64,000 nucleotides of DNA. Origin: Lysobacter sp. (GTDB lineage Bacteria; Pseudomonadota; Gammaproteobacteria; Xanthomonadales; Xanthomonadaceae). The notes under the pieces were generated by a model. It was not told the origin of the DNA, searched no databases, and was given only the letters and a program-made list of their open reading frames with translations. This document shows, piece after piece, positions 46,560 through 55,064 of this stretch (its first letter is position 1; each line of letters begins with the position of its first letter). The stretch is from assembly GCA_027306995.1 (NCBI GenBank), contig DAHUXS010000003.1, positions 247,877-311,876 of the forward strand, given 5' to 3'. The translations under genes and the position numbers were made by a program.

Positions 46560-47620
46560 CCGCGATACGCCTCGCGCAGCAGTTCGTGGAAGTGGTGGAC
46601 GCCGGATTCGCGTAGCGGGTTCAAGCGTCCCGCAACATACGATCCCGACGTCAGGCCGCGTTGCACGTCGACGCAGATGCCGATGTCCTCGTGCTGCACT
46701 TCGTCGCTGAAATCGATATCGGCCTGGCGGCGCGCGTCGTTGCTGATATCCGGTGCGTACCAGGTATCGAATTCGACGCGGCAGCGATCCGGGCCCAGCG
46801 GCAGCACGCGATTCACTTGCAGGCGACCGGGCAGGATGTTGAGCATGGTCGCCGGCCACAGCCAGTAGTACAGCGCATCGCCGTTGCCGTAGAGCGTGTC
46901 GCTGCTTTCCAGCGGACTCCATTGCAGCGAGTGCCAGCGCGACAGTTCGGTGCGGTAGCTGCGATAGTCGAGCAGGCGATTCAATTCGGGGTGTACGTGC
47001 GGGACGTGGTAGCCCTCAAGATAATTGTCGACGTAGACCTTCCAGTTGCAGTCGATGTCGTAGCCGACGCGATGGTGGTGGCCGTAATGCTCCAGTCCGC
47101 GGTTGCTGCCGATGCGGGCGTCGATGCCGGCGACGAAAGCATCGAAGTCCGGCGTCAGCGCTTCATCCACCGCCACGAACACCAGCCCCTGCCAGACGCG
47201 CACGGCAAGTCGCGGCAAGCGGATTTCGCTGATGTCGAACGCCTGCGCGTCCTTCATTTCCGGGGCGGAACGCAATTGGCCTTCGAGTGTGTAGGTCCAG
47301 CCGTGGTAGCGGCAGCGCAAGGCCTTCGCACCCGTGCCATCGCATTGCGCCAGCGGACCCGCACGATGGCGGCACACGTTGTGGAAGGCGCGGATTTCGC
47401 CATCGTCACCGCGCACCGTGATCACCGGCAGGTTTCCGATGCGACCCACGACGTGGTCGCCGGTTCCGGCGAGCTGGCTGACGTGGGCGACGAATTGCCA
47501 GCTGCGGGCGAAGACCCGATGCAGGTCGCGGTCGAGGCTTTCCACACCGACGTAATAGCTGGCGGGCAGGGCGAGCGCGATGTCGAGGGGCTGCGGGGCG
47601 AGATCGGAATCGGAACTCAT
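46556..47620 (-). CDS. Rieske non-heme iron oxygenase, alpha subunit
   Basis: 354 residues. The Rieske [2Fe-2S] ligands are Cys83, His85, Cys103 and His106 (CRH and CRYH). The catalytic iron site lies in the NYLEGYHVPHVHPEL segment with its two His. This segment resembles the carnitine oxygenase CntA and glycine betaine oxygenase GbcA more than classical ring-hydroxylating dioxygenases, so a quaternary or tertiary amine is a fair guess. No reductase gene is near. It is coupled to the permease downstream. The start at 47620 gives the normal family N-terminus. Confidence 0.88.
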   Translation of the reverse strand: MSSDSDLAPQPLDIALALPASYYVGVESLDRDLHRVFARSWQFVAHVSQLAGTGDHVVGRIGNLPVITVRGDDGEIRAFHNVCRHRAGPLAQCDGTGAKALRCRYHGWTYTLEGQLRSAPEMKDAQAFDISEIRLPRLAVRVWQGLVFVAVDEALTPDFDAFVAGIDARIGSNRGLEHYGHHHRVGYDIDCNWKVYVDNYLEGYHVPHVHPELNRLLDYRSYRTELSRWHSLQWSPLESSDTLYGNGDALYYWLWPATMLNILPGRLQVNRVLPLGPDRCRVEFDTWYAPDISNDARRQADIDFSDEVQHEDIGICVDVQRGLTSGSYVAGRLNPLRESGVHHFHELLREAYRG

Positions 47621-47799
47621 GTCATGAGTATGACGCGGAATCGCGAAATCGATACCGACGACTGGAAATTCAGTGATCGCTGGTGCAGTTCGCGAAAGTG
47701 ATGGGGGAATTTCACGTTGCCGTTCCATTCGCGGGGCGCAGGATTTCCTCAACCGGCAACGCTGGCGCTCGGGATGCACAAGATGTCGAGGTACCAGCG

Positions 47800-47820
47800 A
47801 GGCCACAGGGAGGGTGGCCT
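47800..47820 (-). terminator. Possible terminator hairpin at the end of the min operon
   Basis: AGGCCAC pairs with GTGGCCT (7 bp) around a 7-base purine-rich loop, 10 bases after the stop of the HEAGH gene. There is no T-tract, so termination here is uncertain. Confidence 0.3.
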
Positions 47821-47829
47821 GCCGGTGCA

Positions 47830-48318
47830 CTATGCAAGCCGGCGATCCGGATCAATCAATCCACGGCGTTGCAACCACACCCACGCATCCTCGGCATCCT
47901 GTTCGACGTATGCCCGTGCACTGCCGAGGCGGAAGGTATATCCCCAGGCATCCATGTCGGCGAACAGGCGATCGCGTCCATAGCCGGGCAGTTGATCGGC
48001 CAGCAACGACTGCAGCACGCAGACTGCGTTTTCCTCGTCGATGGAGTCGGTGGCGTCGGTATGGACATCGACGCGTCGTTCCGGCGGCAGCACGATCAGG
48101 TGGCCGGCTTCGTGCAACAGCGAATGCACGGGCGTGTCGTCACGCGCATACACGATGTGCCCGATGATGCCGGCCTCGGTTTCGCCCCAGAAGCTGCCGG
48201 GAATGGTCTCGTCGTCGCCGACGCGGATCAGTTCAAGCCGATAGCGGGCGAGCAGGGTGGTGCAGTGGTCCCAGCCGATGTCGATGACGGTCGGCAGGGC
48301 CGACACGATCTCAGGCAT
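47830..48318 (-). CDS. HEAGH-motif zincin-like protein coupled to minE
   Basis: 162 residues, no named family recognised. A HEXXH motif, HEAGH, is at residues 69-73 in SLLHEAGHLIV, and Glu95 or Glu96 in DSIDEENAV could be a third zinc ligand as in gluzincins. There is no signal peptide. ATG 48318 lies inside the minE stop region (8-base overlap); an in-frame TTG one codon earlier is less likely. Whether it is an active protease is unknown. A link to cell division is inferred from the overlap only. Confidence 0.8.
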   Translation of the reverse strand: MPEIVSALPTVIDIGWDHCTTLLARYRLELIRVGDDETIPGSFWGETEAGIIGHIVYARDDTPVHSLLHEAGHLIVLPPERRVDVHTDATDSIDEENAVCVLQSLLADQLPGYGRDRLFADMDAWGYTFRLGSARAYVEQDAEDAWVWLQRRGLIDPDRRLA

Positions 48319-48577
48319 CAACGCCCGCGCGCGAATCCGGCAGTTCCACCGAGATGTCGAGCACGTCGTAATCGCCGTGCTTTTCCTTGGCGACCTTGAT
48401 CGAGTCTTCCGGCACGTGCACGTACTTGCGGATCACCTCGATCAATTCCTGGCGCAGGCGCGGCAGGAAGTCGGGGGCGCCGGCTTCGCTGCGCTGCTCG
48501 GCGATGATCACCTGCAGGCGGTTCTTCGCGGTATTGGCCGACTGCGGGCGGGGTTTCAGGAAATCGAAGATGCCCAT
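48311..48577 (-). CDS. minE: Cell division topological specificity factor MinE
   Basis: 88 residues, full length. The start MGIFDFLKPRP is the membrane-targeting helix, NTAKNRLQVIIAEQR is the MinD-activating helix, and the C-terminal part holds the dimer domain. It makes MinCD oscillate and so keeps the Z-ring at midcell. It starts 2 bases after minD and its end is overlapped by the next gene. Confidence 0.97.
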   Translation of the reverse strand: MGIFDFLKPRPQSANTAKNRLQVIIAEQRSEAGAPDFLPRLRQELIEVIRKYVHVPEDSIKVAKEKHGDYDVLDISVELPDSRAGVDA

Positions 48578-48579
48578 GC

Positions 48580-49389
48580 TCAGCCTCCGAAGATCTTGCT
48601 GAAGAAGCCCTTCTTCTCGGCGGTGAGGAATCGCATCGGGCGGTCCTCGCCAAGCAAGCGGGCAATCGCGTCGTCGTAGGCGGCGGCGGCATCGGAATCG
48701 GCTTCCAGGATCACCGGTTCGCCCTTGTTCGACGCGCTCAGCACGTCGCCGGATTCCGGGATCACACCGACGGCCTTGAGGCCCAGCACTTCCTCGACGT
48801 CCTTGACGCTCAGCATCTCGCCCTTCTCGACGCGTGCCGGGCTGTAGCGGGTGAGCAGCAGCGCTTCCTGCACGCGGCCGCCTTCTTCCGCCTTCTTGGT
48901 CTTGGAAGCGAGCAGGCCGAGGATGCGGTCGGAGTCGCGCACCGACGACACTTCCGGGTTCACCACGACGATCGCGCGATCGGCGAAATACATCGCCAGG
49001 AACGCGCCTTTCTCGATGCCTGCCGGCGAATCGCAGACGATGTAGTCGAAGCCCTCGCCGTCGAGTTCCTTCAACACCTTCTCGACGCCTTCCTTGGTCA
49101 GTGCGTCCTTGTCGCGGGTCTGCGACGCGGCCAGCACGAACAGGTTCTCGAAGCGCTTGTCCTTGATCAGCGACTGCTTCAGCGTGGCTTCGCCCTGGAC
49201 GACGTTGACGAAGTCGTAGACCACGCGGCGTTCGCAGCCCATGATCAGGTCGAGGTTGCGCAGACCGACGTCGAAGTCGATCACCGCCACTTTCTTGCCA
49301 CGCCTCGCGAGTCCGGTTGCGATGCTGGCGCTGGTGGTGGTCTTGCCAACGCCACCTTTGCCTGAAGTGACGACGATGATCTCGGCCAA
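48580..49389 (-). CDS. minD: Septum site-determining ATPase MinD
   Basis: 269 residues, full length. The deviant Walker A GKGGVGKT is at residues 10-17 with the signature Lys11. DFDVGLRNLDLIMG and VCDSPAGIEKGA follow. The C-terminal amphipathic membrane helix reads KKGFFSKIFGG. It recruits MinC to the membrane and is stimulated by MinE. Confidence 0.98.
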   Translation of the reverse strand: MAEIIVVTSGKGGVGKTTTSASIATGLARRGKKVAVIDFDVGLRNLDLIMGCERRVVYDFVNVVQGEATLKQSLIKDKRFENLFVLAASQTRDKDALTKEGVEKVLKELDGEGFDYIVCDSPAGIEKGAFLAMYFADRAIVVVNPEVSSVRDSDRILGLLASKTKKAEEGGRVQEALLLTRYSPARVEKGEMLSVKDVEEVLGLKAVGVIPESGDVLSASNKGEPVILEADSDAAAAYDDAIARLLGEDRPMRFLTAEKKGFFSKIFGG

Positions 49390-49415
49390 GGGCTATTCCT
49401 CCGTAATGATTGCGC

Positions 49416-50189
49416 TCAGTCGAGCGCTGCGATCCTGAGTGTTTCATGGTCCAGCCACACCTGCACCGGCTTGCCGATCAGGTGGGCGGGGGCTTCGTCG
49501 GCCACGATGTAGTGTCCGGCGACGGCCACGAGCTCCGCATGGAACTCCTGGCAGAAGATACGCGCCTGGGTGTTGCCCTGGGCGCCGGCCAGCGCGCGTC
49601 CGCGCAGCGAGCCATAGATGTGGACCGAGCCGTCGGCCATCACCTCGGCGCCAGCACCGACGGTGCCGACCACGGTGAGGTCGCGCTGTTCGGCGTAGAC
49701 CTGCTGGCCGGAACGCACCGGCGTAGCCAGCACCAGTCCGGGCTCCGCGGCGGAAGTCGCAATGACGGGTGCGGGCGCGGGAGCCGCATGCGGTTCGGGA
49801 ATCGCAGTGGTCGGAACGGGAGCCGGGGCGGTGGTTTCGCCGCCGGCGCGCTCGTACTGGGCGCGGAATTTGGCGAGGGTGGGTAGATCCAGCGCCTCGG
49901 CCAGCTTGTCGTTCTCGCTGGTGCCGTAGGCGAGGGCGACCGGGATCACCCCGGCGTCGCGCAGGGCGGCGAGCAGGGCGCGGGCGTCCTCGACCGACGG
50001 AAGGCTGGTCAGCCCGCCGAAATCGACGATCACCGCGGCGCGGCGGAACAGCGCCGGTGCGCGCTGCACGCGTTCGCGCATCTCGTCGCCCAAGCGGGCG
50101 ATGTCGAGGGTGCGGATGCGCAGGTTGGCGATGCCGACCTGGCCGATCTTGAGATCACCGGCCTGTTCGTAATTCGGCGCCGCGCTCAT
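49416..50189 (-). CDS. minC: Septum formation inhibitor MinC
   Basis: 257 residues. The N-terminal FtsZ-inhibiting domain (about 1-110) and the C-terminal beta-helix that binds MinD (about 150-257, with AEQRDLTVVGTVGAGAEVMADGSVHIYG-like repeats) are joined by a Pro/Ala-rich linker. Start 50189 overlaps the stop of the GNAT gene by ATGA. The gap to minD is 26 bases. Confidence 0.96.
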   Translation of the reverse strand: MSAAPNYEQAGDLKIGQVGIANLRIRTLDIARLGDEMRERVQRAPALFRRAAVIVDFGGLTSLPSVEDARALLAALRDAGVIPVALAYGTSENDKLAEALDLPTLAKFRAQYERAGGETTAPAPVPTTAIPEPHAAPAPAPVIATSAAEPGLVLATPVRSGQQVYAEQRDLTVVGTVGAGAEVMADGSVHIYGSLRGRALAGAQGNTQARIFCQEFHAELVAVAGHYIVADEAPAHLIGKPVQVWLDHETLRIAALD

Positions 50190-50785
50190 GCGTGCGTCCC
50201 GGTGTTGCGCGGGACGGGCAGGGGCGTGCGCGGACGACCGACCCACGGCGCATCCGGCAGCTGCGTGCCATAGGTCTGGTGGATCCATTCGTAACTGCAG
50301 AGATCGCGGATCAGCATGGATGCCATGGTGCCATCGTCCTGGCGTCGCTGGCCGATTTCCTGGAAACCGAGGGCGCCATGGAACAGCAGGACCGGGTCGG
50401 TGCCGTCGCGGACGAAGACTTCGCAGGCCAGCTGCGGGTAACGCTGCTCGGCGTAACTCTGGACGTCGGCGTAGAAGGCGCGACCGACACCGCCGCCGCG
50501 GCGCTGGCTGGCCACCACGATCCGGTCGGTATAGAGGAAGGGCTTGCTGGCGTTCTTGCGGAACCAGTGGAAATTGTCGCTGTCGTGGTCGGCATCGTGG
50601 CCGAAGGCGACCAGGAAGCCGGCCAGCTGGCCATTGCGCTCGGCAACCCGGAAATATTCGGCGTCGCGATGGAAACGCGCGAGCCGGGCCGCGTCGATGG
50701 GAAGGATGCCGGGACCCGCCGCGTTGTTCATCGCCAACACTTGTTCAAGCTCGTGCTCTTGCACGTCGCGGATCAACAGCGACAT
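50186..50785 (-). CDS. GNAT-family N-acetyltransferase
   Basis: 199 residues. The acetyl-CoA-binding motif A reads IVVASQRRGGGVGRAFY, with the beta-strand LYTDR before it. The start 50785 has GGAG at a proper distance, while the longer frame from 50815 does not. It is the first gene of the min operon and is coupled to minC. The target is unknown; candidates range from proteins to small amines. The C-terminus after about residue 170 is Pro-rich and probably flexible. Confidence 0.85.
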   Translation of the reverse strand: MSLLIRDVQEHELEQVLAMNNAAGPGILPIDAARLARFHRDAEYFRVAERNGQLAGFLVAFGHDADHDSDNFHWFRKNASKPFLYTDRIVVASQRRGGGVGRAFYADVQSYAEQRYPQLACEVFVRDGTDPVLLFHGALGFQEIGQRRQDDGTMASMLIRDLCSYEWIHQTYGTQLPDAPWVGRPRTPLPVPRNTGTHA

Positions 50786-50837
50786 TCCCAACGCTCCGGA
50801 AGACAGAAACAACATGGGCGCCGTGGCGCCCCGCGGC

Positions 50838-50846
50838 ATTATCGCA
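50838..50846 (-). promoter_or_regulatory. Candidate extended -10 of the GNAT-min operon
   Basis: TGCGATAAT on the minus strand matches an extended -10 (TGn plus GATAAT), 53 bases before the GNAT start codon. No -35 match is clear, which extended -10 promoters can tolerate. Confidence 0.35.
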
Positions 50847-50941
50847 CGCCCAAGGCGGCGTGCTTGAATGGCCCAAGAATCAGCGCGTTGCCATGACTTC
50901 CGGGCTGCGCGGCGGCGGCGATCGCCCCATAAGATGCAGGC

Positions 50942-52135
50942 ATGCTGCAACGCCTCAACCATATCCGCCTGCTGCGCTTCGTCGGCATGTTCACCTGGGC
51001 CATGGTGGGCAGCTGGCTGCTCAACATCTGGCTCGACCCGGAATACCTCCAGCAGCGCGGCGATGACGCCATGCTCGCGCTGGTGCTGCCCTGGCTGGTG
51101 TGCTTCCTGGCCTTCGGTGCCGGCTACTGGTGGCTGACCCGCGAAGCCGGTGTGCGCCAGCCGCGGCTGGGCGACCACGCCCTACTGTTCGTGATCACCC
51201 TGTGCGCGATCGGCGTCAGCTATTACTCCGACACCTCGCTCGGTAGCGTGTTGCTGATGGTGCTGGCCGGCCTGGTGCCGTGGCTGCTGCCGATCCCGGT
51301 TGGCCTGGCGTGGATGCTGCTGGGCAATCTCGCCTTCATTCCGCTGTTCATCGGCGTGCTCAACATGCCGCCGATCCTCGCGATCGTGCAGGCGCTGCTC
51401 TATCTCGGCTTCTCCAGCCTAGTGTTCACCACCGCCTACGTCGCCAAGGAACAGGCCAATGCCCGCGAGGAGCAGCGCCGCATCAATGCCGAATTGCGCG
51501 GCACCCGCGCGCTGCTGGCGGAAAGCGCCCGCGTCAACGAACGCACCCGCATCGCCCGCGACCTTCACGACCTGCTGGGCCACCATCTCACCGCGCTCAG
51601 CATGAATCTCGAAGTGGCCGGTCATCTTGCTGAAGGTCCGGCCCATCAGCATGTCCGCCAGGCCCACCAGCTGGCGCGCCTGCTGCTGACCGATGTCCGC
51701 GAGGCCGTCAGCCACCTGCGCGAAGGCGGGGCGATCGAGCTGGAGCCGGCGCTGCGCCCGCTGACCGAGAATGTCCCGGGTATGGCGGTCGAGCTCGACA
51801 TGGAGCCGGGCCTGCGCACCGACGATCCGGAATGCGCGCACGTGCTGCTGAGATCGACCCAGGAAATCATCACCAATGCCGTCCGCCATTCCGGTGGCGA
51901 TCGCCTGCGTCTGCATGTCCACCGTAGCGTCGAGGGCATCTGCATCGATGCCGAAGACAACGGCCGCGGCGCCGATGGCCTGGTCGCCGGCAACGGCCTG
52001 AACGGCATGCGGGAACGGGTGGCCGCGCATGGCGGCACAATGCGAGTGGAGACAGCCCCCGGTCGGGGATTCCGCCTGCAGCTCGATCTTCCCCTGAAAC
52101 CCCTGCCGCCCTCCACAGTGAGAGACACCGCATGA
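50942..52135 (+). CDS. Sensor histidine kinase, NarL/DesK type
   Basis: 397 residues. About six hydrophobic helices fill the first 165 residues with no large periplasmic domain, so it likely senses something in the membrane. The HisKA_3 dimerisation domain carries the phosphoacceptor His209 in RIARDLHDLLGHHL. The ATPase domain has EIITNAVRHSGG (N box), DNGRGADG and GNGLNGMRER. The layout matches DesK-like thermosensors. The stop overlaps the response regulator start. Confidence 0.9.
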   Translation: MLQRLNHIRLLRFVGMFTWAMVGSWLLNIWLDPEYLQQRGDDAMLALVLPWLVCFLAFGAGYWWLTREAGVRQPRLGDHALLFVITLCAIGVSYYSDTSLGSVLLMVLAGLVPWLLPIPVGLAWMLLGNLAFIPLFIGVLNMPPILAIVQALLYLGFSSLVFTTAYVAKEQANAREEQRRINAELRGTRALLAESARVNERTRIARDLHDLLGHHLTALSMNLEVAGHLAEGPAHQHVRQAHQLARLLLTDVREAVSHLREGGAIELEPALRPLTENVPGMAVELDMEPGLRTDDPECAHVLLRSTQEIITNAVRHSGGDRLRLHVHRSVEGICIDAEDNGRGADGLVAGNGLNGMRERVAAHGGTMRVETAPGRGFRLQLDLPLKPLPPSTVRDTA

Positions 52136-52779
52136 TCCGCATCCTCCTCGTCGACGACCAGACCTTGGTCCGCCAGGGCATCCGCTCGCTGCTGTCGCTG
52201 CCGGAGGCCAACGGGCTGGAAGTGGTCGCCGAGGCCAGCGACGGCCAGCAGGCGGTCGCGATGGTTCCCGAAATCAATCCGGACGTGATCCTGATGGACA
52301 TGCGGATGCCGGTGATGTCCGGCCTCGAAGCCCTGCAAACGCTGACCAGGCTGGGCCAGTTGCCGCCGACCATCATCCTCACCACCTTCGACGACGACCA
52401 ATTGGTACTGGCCGGAATCAAGGCCGGTGCGCGCGGCTACCTGCTCAAGGATGTCTCGCTGGAACAGCTGGTCGGCGCCATCCGCACGGTCGCCGGCGGC
52501 GGCTCGCTGGTACAGCCGGCGGTCACCCAGAAGCTGCTGTCCGGCCTCGAGCACATGCAGACCGAATTCGCCAGCCTCGATCGCCCCGATCCGCTGACCG
52601 AGCGCGAAACCGAGATCCTGCGGCTGATGGCCGGCGGCTATTCCAACAAGGAAATCGCCAACACCCTGGGCGTGGCCGAGGGGACGATCAAGAACCACGT
52701 CTCCAACATCCTCAGCAAGCTGGGCGTTCGAGACCGGACCCGAGCGGTATTGAAGGCATTGGAAGCCAAACTGGTCTGA
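52132..52779 (+). CDS. LuxR-type response regulator
   Basis: 215 residues. The receiver domain has Asp8 and Asp9 and the phosphoacceptor Asp56 in ILMDMRMP. A LuxR/NarL helix-turn-helix follows from about residue 145 (LTERETEILRLMAGGYSNKEIA, GTIKNHVSNILSKL). Its gene overlaps the kinase by ATGA, a dedicated pair. Targets are unknown; the SRPBCC gene 89 bases downstream is a candidate. Confidence 0.93.
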   Translation: MIRILLVDDQTLVRQGIRSLLSLPEANGLEVVAEASDGQQAVAMVPEINPDVILMDMRMPVMSGLEALQTLTRLGQLPPTIILTTFDDDQLVLAGIKAGARGYLLKDVSLEQLVGAIRTVAGGGSLVQPAVTQKLLSGLEHMQTEFASLDRPDPLTERETEILRLMAGGYSNKEIANTLGVAEGTIKNHVSNILSKLGVRDRTRAVLKALEAKLV

Positions 52780-52868
52780 GTGCGGCAAAAGACTCCCCGC
52801 GGGGCGGCCGGTTTGCTACGATTGGCGGCTCGTATTGGCTTGACGGACGCGCTCCGGAGACCTCCTGA

Positions 52869-53939
52869 ATGAAGCTGCTTAAAGAGTTGTTGATTTCCGT
52901 GGCCATCGTGGCCGTGTTCTTCCTGCTGGTCGGCATCGTGCTGCCATCGCATCGCCACCTGTCGGAGACCATCGACACCAACCGCAAGGCGACCCTGGTG
53001 TACGACACCCTCAACAGCTTTGGACGCTGGAAGGATTGGAACGCCGTGACTGCGCATGATCCGCGCACCCAGCTCAAGATCAGCGGCCCGGTTTCGGGCG
53101 TCGGCGCCCAGATCGACTACGACGGCGACAATGGCGTCGGCAAGGGCAGCTGGAAGATCACCGGCGCCCAGACCAACCAACAGGTCGATTTCGCCATCAC
53201 CAATGGCGACATGGGCAGCAACAAGAAGTCGACCATCACGGTCAAGCCCGACAAGAGCGAGAAGAACACCACCATCGTCCAGACCTACGACGTCGACTAC
53301 GGCTTCAACCTGCTGGGTCGTTACGCCGGCCTGTACGCGGGCAGCTATGCCGGCGAGGACATGAAGGTCAACCTGCGTCGCCTGACGGGCCTGCTGGCCG
53401 AAGTGCCCAACCTGGCCTATGACCAGCTGACCCCGCCGCTCACCGGCACCAAGTTCGTCGAATTGCCGGCCAGCGATGTCATCACCATCAACTCGGGTAC
53501 GGTGATCAACGACTTCGCGCATGTCTACGACAGCGTCAAGAACAACTACCAGTGGCTGAAGCGCGTGATGGACGCCAACGGCCTCGAACCGGCCGGTCCG
53601 TTCTACCTGGTCACCGAAGACGTCAACATCGCCAACTACGGTTACAACCTGGTGCAGCCGGTGAAGAAGAAGGGCGCCACCGCGACCACCGGCCTGACTG
53701 GCGTTGCCCTGCAGGGCACGGTCAAGTTCGCGACCATCCCGGCACGCAAAGCCGTGACGACGTCGATCGCTTCGGCCGACTACAACACGCTGCAGCTGAC
53801 CCGCGACGCACTGCGCGCCTGGGCACTGGTGCACGGCTATCAGATCGCCGACAAGTCGTTCGAGGTCTACAAGGACGGCGTGGACAAGTCGTTCACCGCC
53901 GGCGCCGCCAGCTTCGACGTCTACTGGCCGGTCAAGTAA
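52869..53939 (+). CDS. SRPBCC-family protein with a GyrI-like C-terminal half
   Basis: 356 residues. One N-terminal transmembrane helix (about residues 7-24) anchors an SRPBCC domain (polyketide cyclase type: SFGRWKDWNAVTAHDP, GVGAQIDYDG). The second half resembles a GyrI-like ligand-binding domain. No enzymatic residue can be identified; a ligand-binding role is probable. The gene is 89 bases from the response regulator and has its own terminator. Confidence 0.75.
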   Translation: MKLLKELLISVAIVAVFFLLVGIVLPSHRHLSETIDTNRKATLVYDTLNSFGRWKDWNAVTAHDPRTQLKISGPVSGVGAQIDYDGDNGVGKGSWKITGAQTNQQVDFAITNGDMGSNKKSTITVKPDKSEKNTTIVQTYDVDYGFNLLGRYAGLYAGSYAGEDMKVNLRRLTGLLAEVPNLAYDQLTPPLTGTKFVELPASDVITINSGTVINDFAHVYDSVKNNYQWLKRVMDANGLEPAGPFYLVTEDVNIANYGYNLVQPVKKKGATATTGLTGVALQGTVKFATIPARKAVTTSIASADYNTLQLTRDALRAWALVHGYQIADKSFEVYKDGVDKSFTAGAASFDVYWPVK

Positions 53940-53960
53940 CCGCGACCGCCAGACAGTCAC

Positions 53961-53993
53961 CGAACGCCGCGCCAGTCGCGGCGTTCGCGTTTT
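53961..53993 (+). terminator. Rho-independent terminator
   Basis: CGAACGCCGCG (53961-53971) and CGCGGCGTTCG (53977-53987) form an 11-bp stem with a 5-base loop, followed by CGTTTT. It ends the SRPBCC transcript just before the DUF423 gene. Confidence 0.75.
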
Positions 53994-54004
53994 CGGAATC
54001 CGTC

Positions 54005-54367
54005 ATGCCCGTGTCGAACGCCTTCCAGCGCATTCCGTCCGTCATCGCCGCGCTGATGGCGGCAGCCGGCATCGCGCTATCGGCGTACGCCGCGCATGCG
54101 ACGCTCGATGCCGAAGGTGCGCGCCGGATCGGCAACGCGGCAGTGTTCCTGCTGGTGCAGGGCGCGGCGGGATCGGCGATGCTGCCGCAAGCTGCCGGCA
54201 AGGGCGAGCGTGGTGCGATCCTGCTGCAGATCGCCGGCTGTTTGCTGTTCTCGCTCAGCCTGGTGGCGAAGCAGTGGCTGGGCTGGCCGTCGACGCTGGC
54301 GCCGGCAGGCGGAATGGCGATGATCGCGGGCTGGCTGTGGCTGGCCGCACAACGGTTGTGGAGGTGA
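54005..54367 (+). CDS. DUF423 membrane protein
   Basis: 120 residues with four hydrophobic helices. The motif AYAAHATLDAEGARRIGNAAVFLLVQG matches the YgdD/YwdK group in general form. The function is unknown. A GGAA ribosome site precedes ATG 54005. It ends 3 bases before the glycosylase gene. Confidence 0.8.
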   Translation: MPVSNAFQRIPSVIAALMAAAGIALSAYAAHATLDAEGARRIGNAAVFLLVQGAAGSAMLPQAAGKGERGAILLQIAGCLLFSLSLVAKQWLGWPSTLAPAGGMAMIAGWLWLAAQRLWR

Positions 54368-54370
54368 AGG

Positions 54371-55042
54371 ATGGCGATGCGTTACACGCGTGGATTCGAT
54401 ATCGAAGCGGCGGGCAAGCACCTGCGCAAGGTCGACAAGCCGCTGGCGGCGTGGATGCGCCGGATCGGGCCATTGCCGGAGCCAACCGATTGGCGGAAGT
54501 CGTTCGATCCGGTCAACGCATTGGCACGCGCAATCCTCTACCAGCAGCTGCACGGCAAGGCCGCGGCGACGATCACCGGGCGCCTTGAAGTCGCGGCGGG
54601 CAGTCGTCGCCTCAATGCCGATTCATTGGGGCGTGTCAGCGATGCCGACGTGCGCGCCTGCGGCGTCTCCGGCAACAAGTTGCTGGCGCTGCGCGATCTC
54701 TGCGAGCGCGAGCTCGGTTGCGAGATTCCCGGCGTGCGCAAGATGGCGACGATGGACGAGGACGCGATCATCAAGGCGCTGGTGCCGGTGCGCGGCATCG
54801 GGCGCTGGACGGTCGAGATGATGCTGATGTTCAAGCTCGGCCGACCGGACGTGCTGCCCGTGGATGACTTCGGCATTCGCAAGGGACACCAGATCCTCGA
54901 TGGCCTCGACGAAATGCCATCACCGAAGGAAACGTTGGCGCGCGGTGAGGCCTGGGGCCCGTACCGCACCTGGGCCAGCATTTATCTCTGGAAGATTTCC
55001 GATTTCGGCAAGGGGCCGATCCCGCGCTCGCAAGGGAAATAA
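54371..55042 (+). CDS. DNA-3-methyladenine glycosylase II
   Basis: 223 residues. It removes alkylated purines from DNA. The helix-hairpin-helix reads LVPVRGIGRWTVEMMLM and the catalytic Asp lies in VLPVDDFGIRKG, as in AlkA. The N-terminal DNA-contact region has ALARAILYQQLHGKAA. GGAGGTGAAGG upstream makes 54371 the start; ATG 54377 is less well placed. A short AlkA-like form without the extra N-terminal domain. Confidence 0.92.
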   Translation: MAMRYTRGFDIEAAGKHLRKVDKPLAAWMRRIGPLPEPTDWRKSFDPVNALARAILYQQLHGKAAATITGRLEVAAGSRRLNADSLGRVSDADVRACGVSGNKLLALRDLCERELGCEIPGVRKMATMDEDAIIKALVPVRGIGRWTVEMMLMFKLGRPDVLPVDDFGIRKGHQILDGLDEMPSPKETLARGEAWGPYRTWASIYLWKISDFGKGPIPRSQGK

Positions 55043-55064
55043 GGGCGAACGCAGCAGGGGCGGA

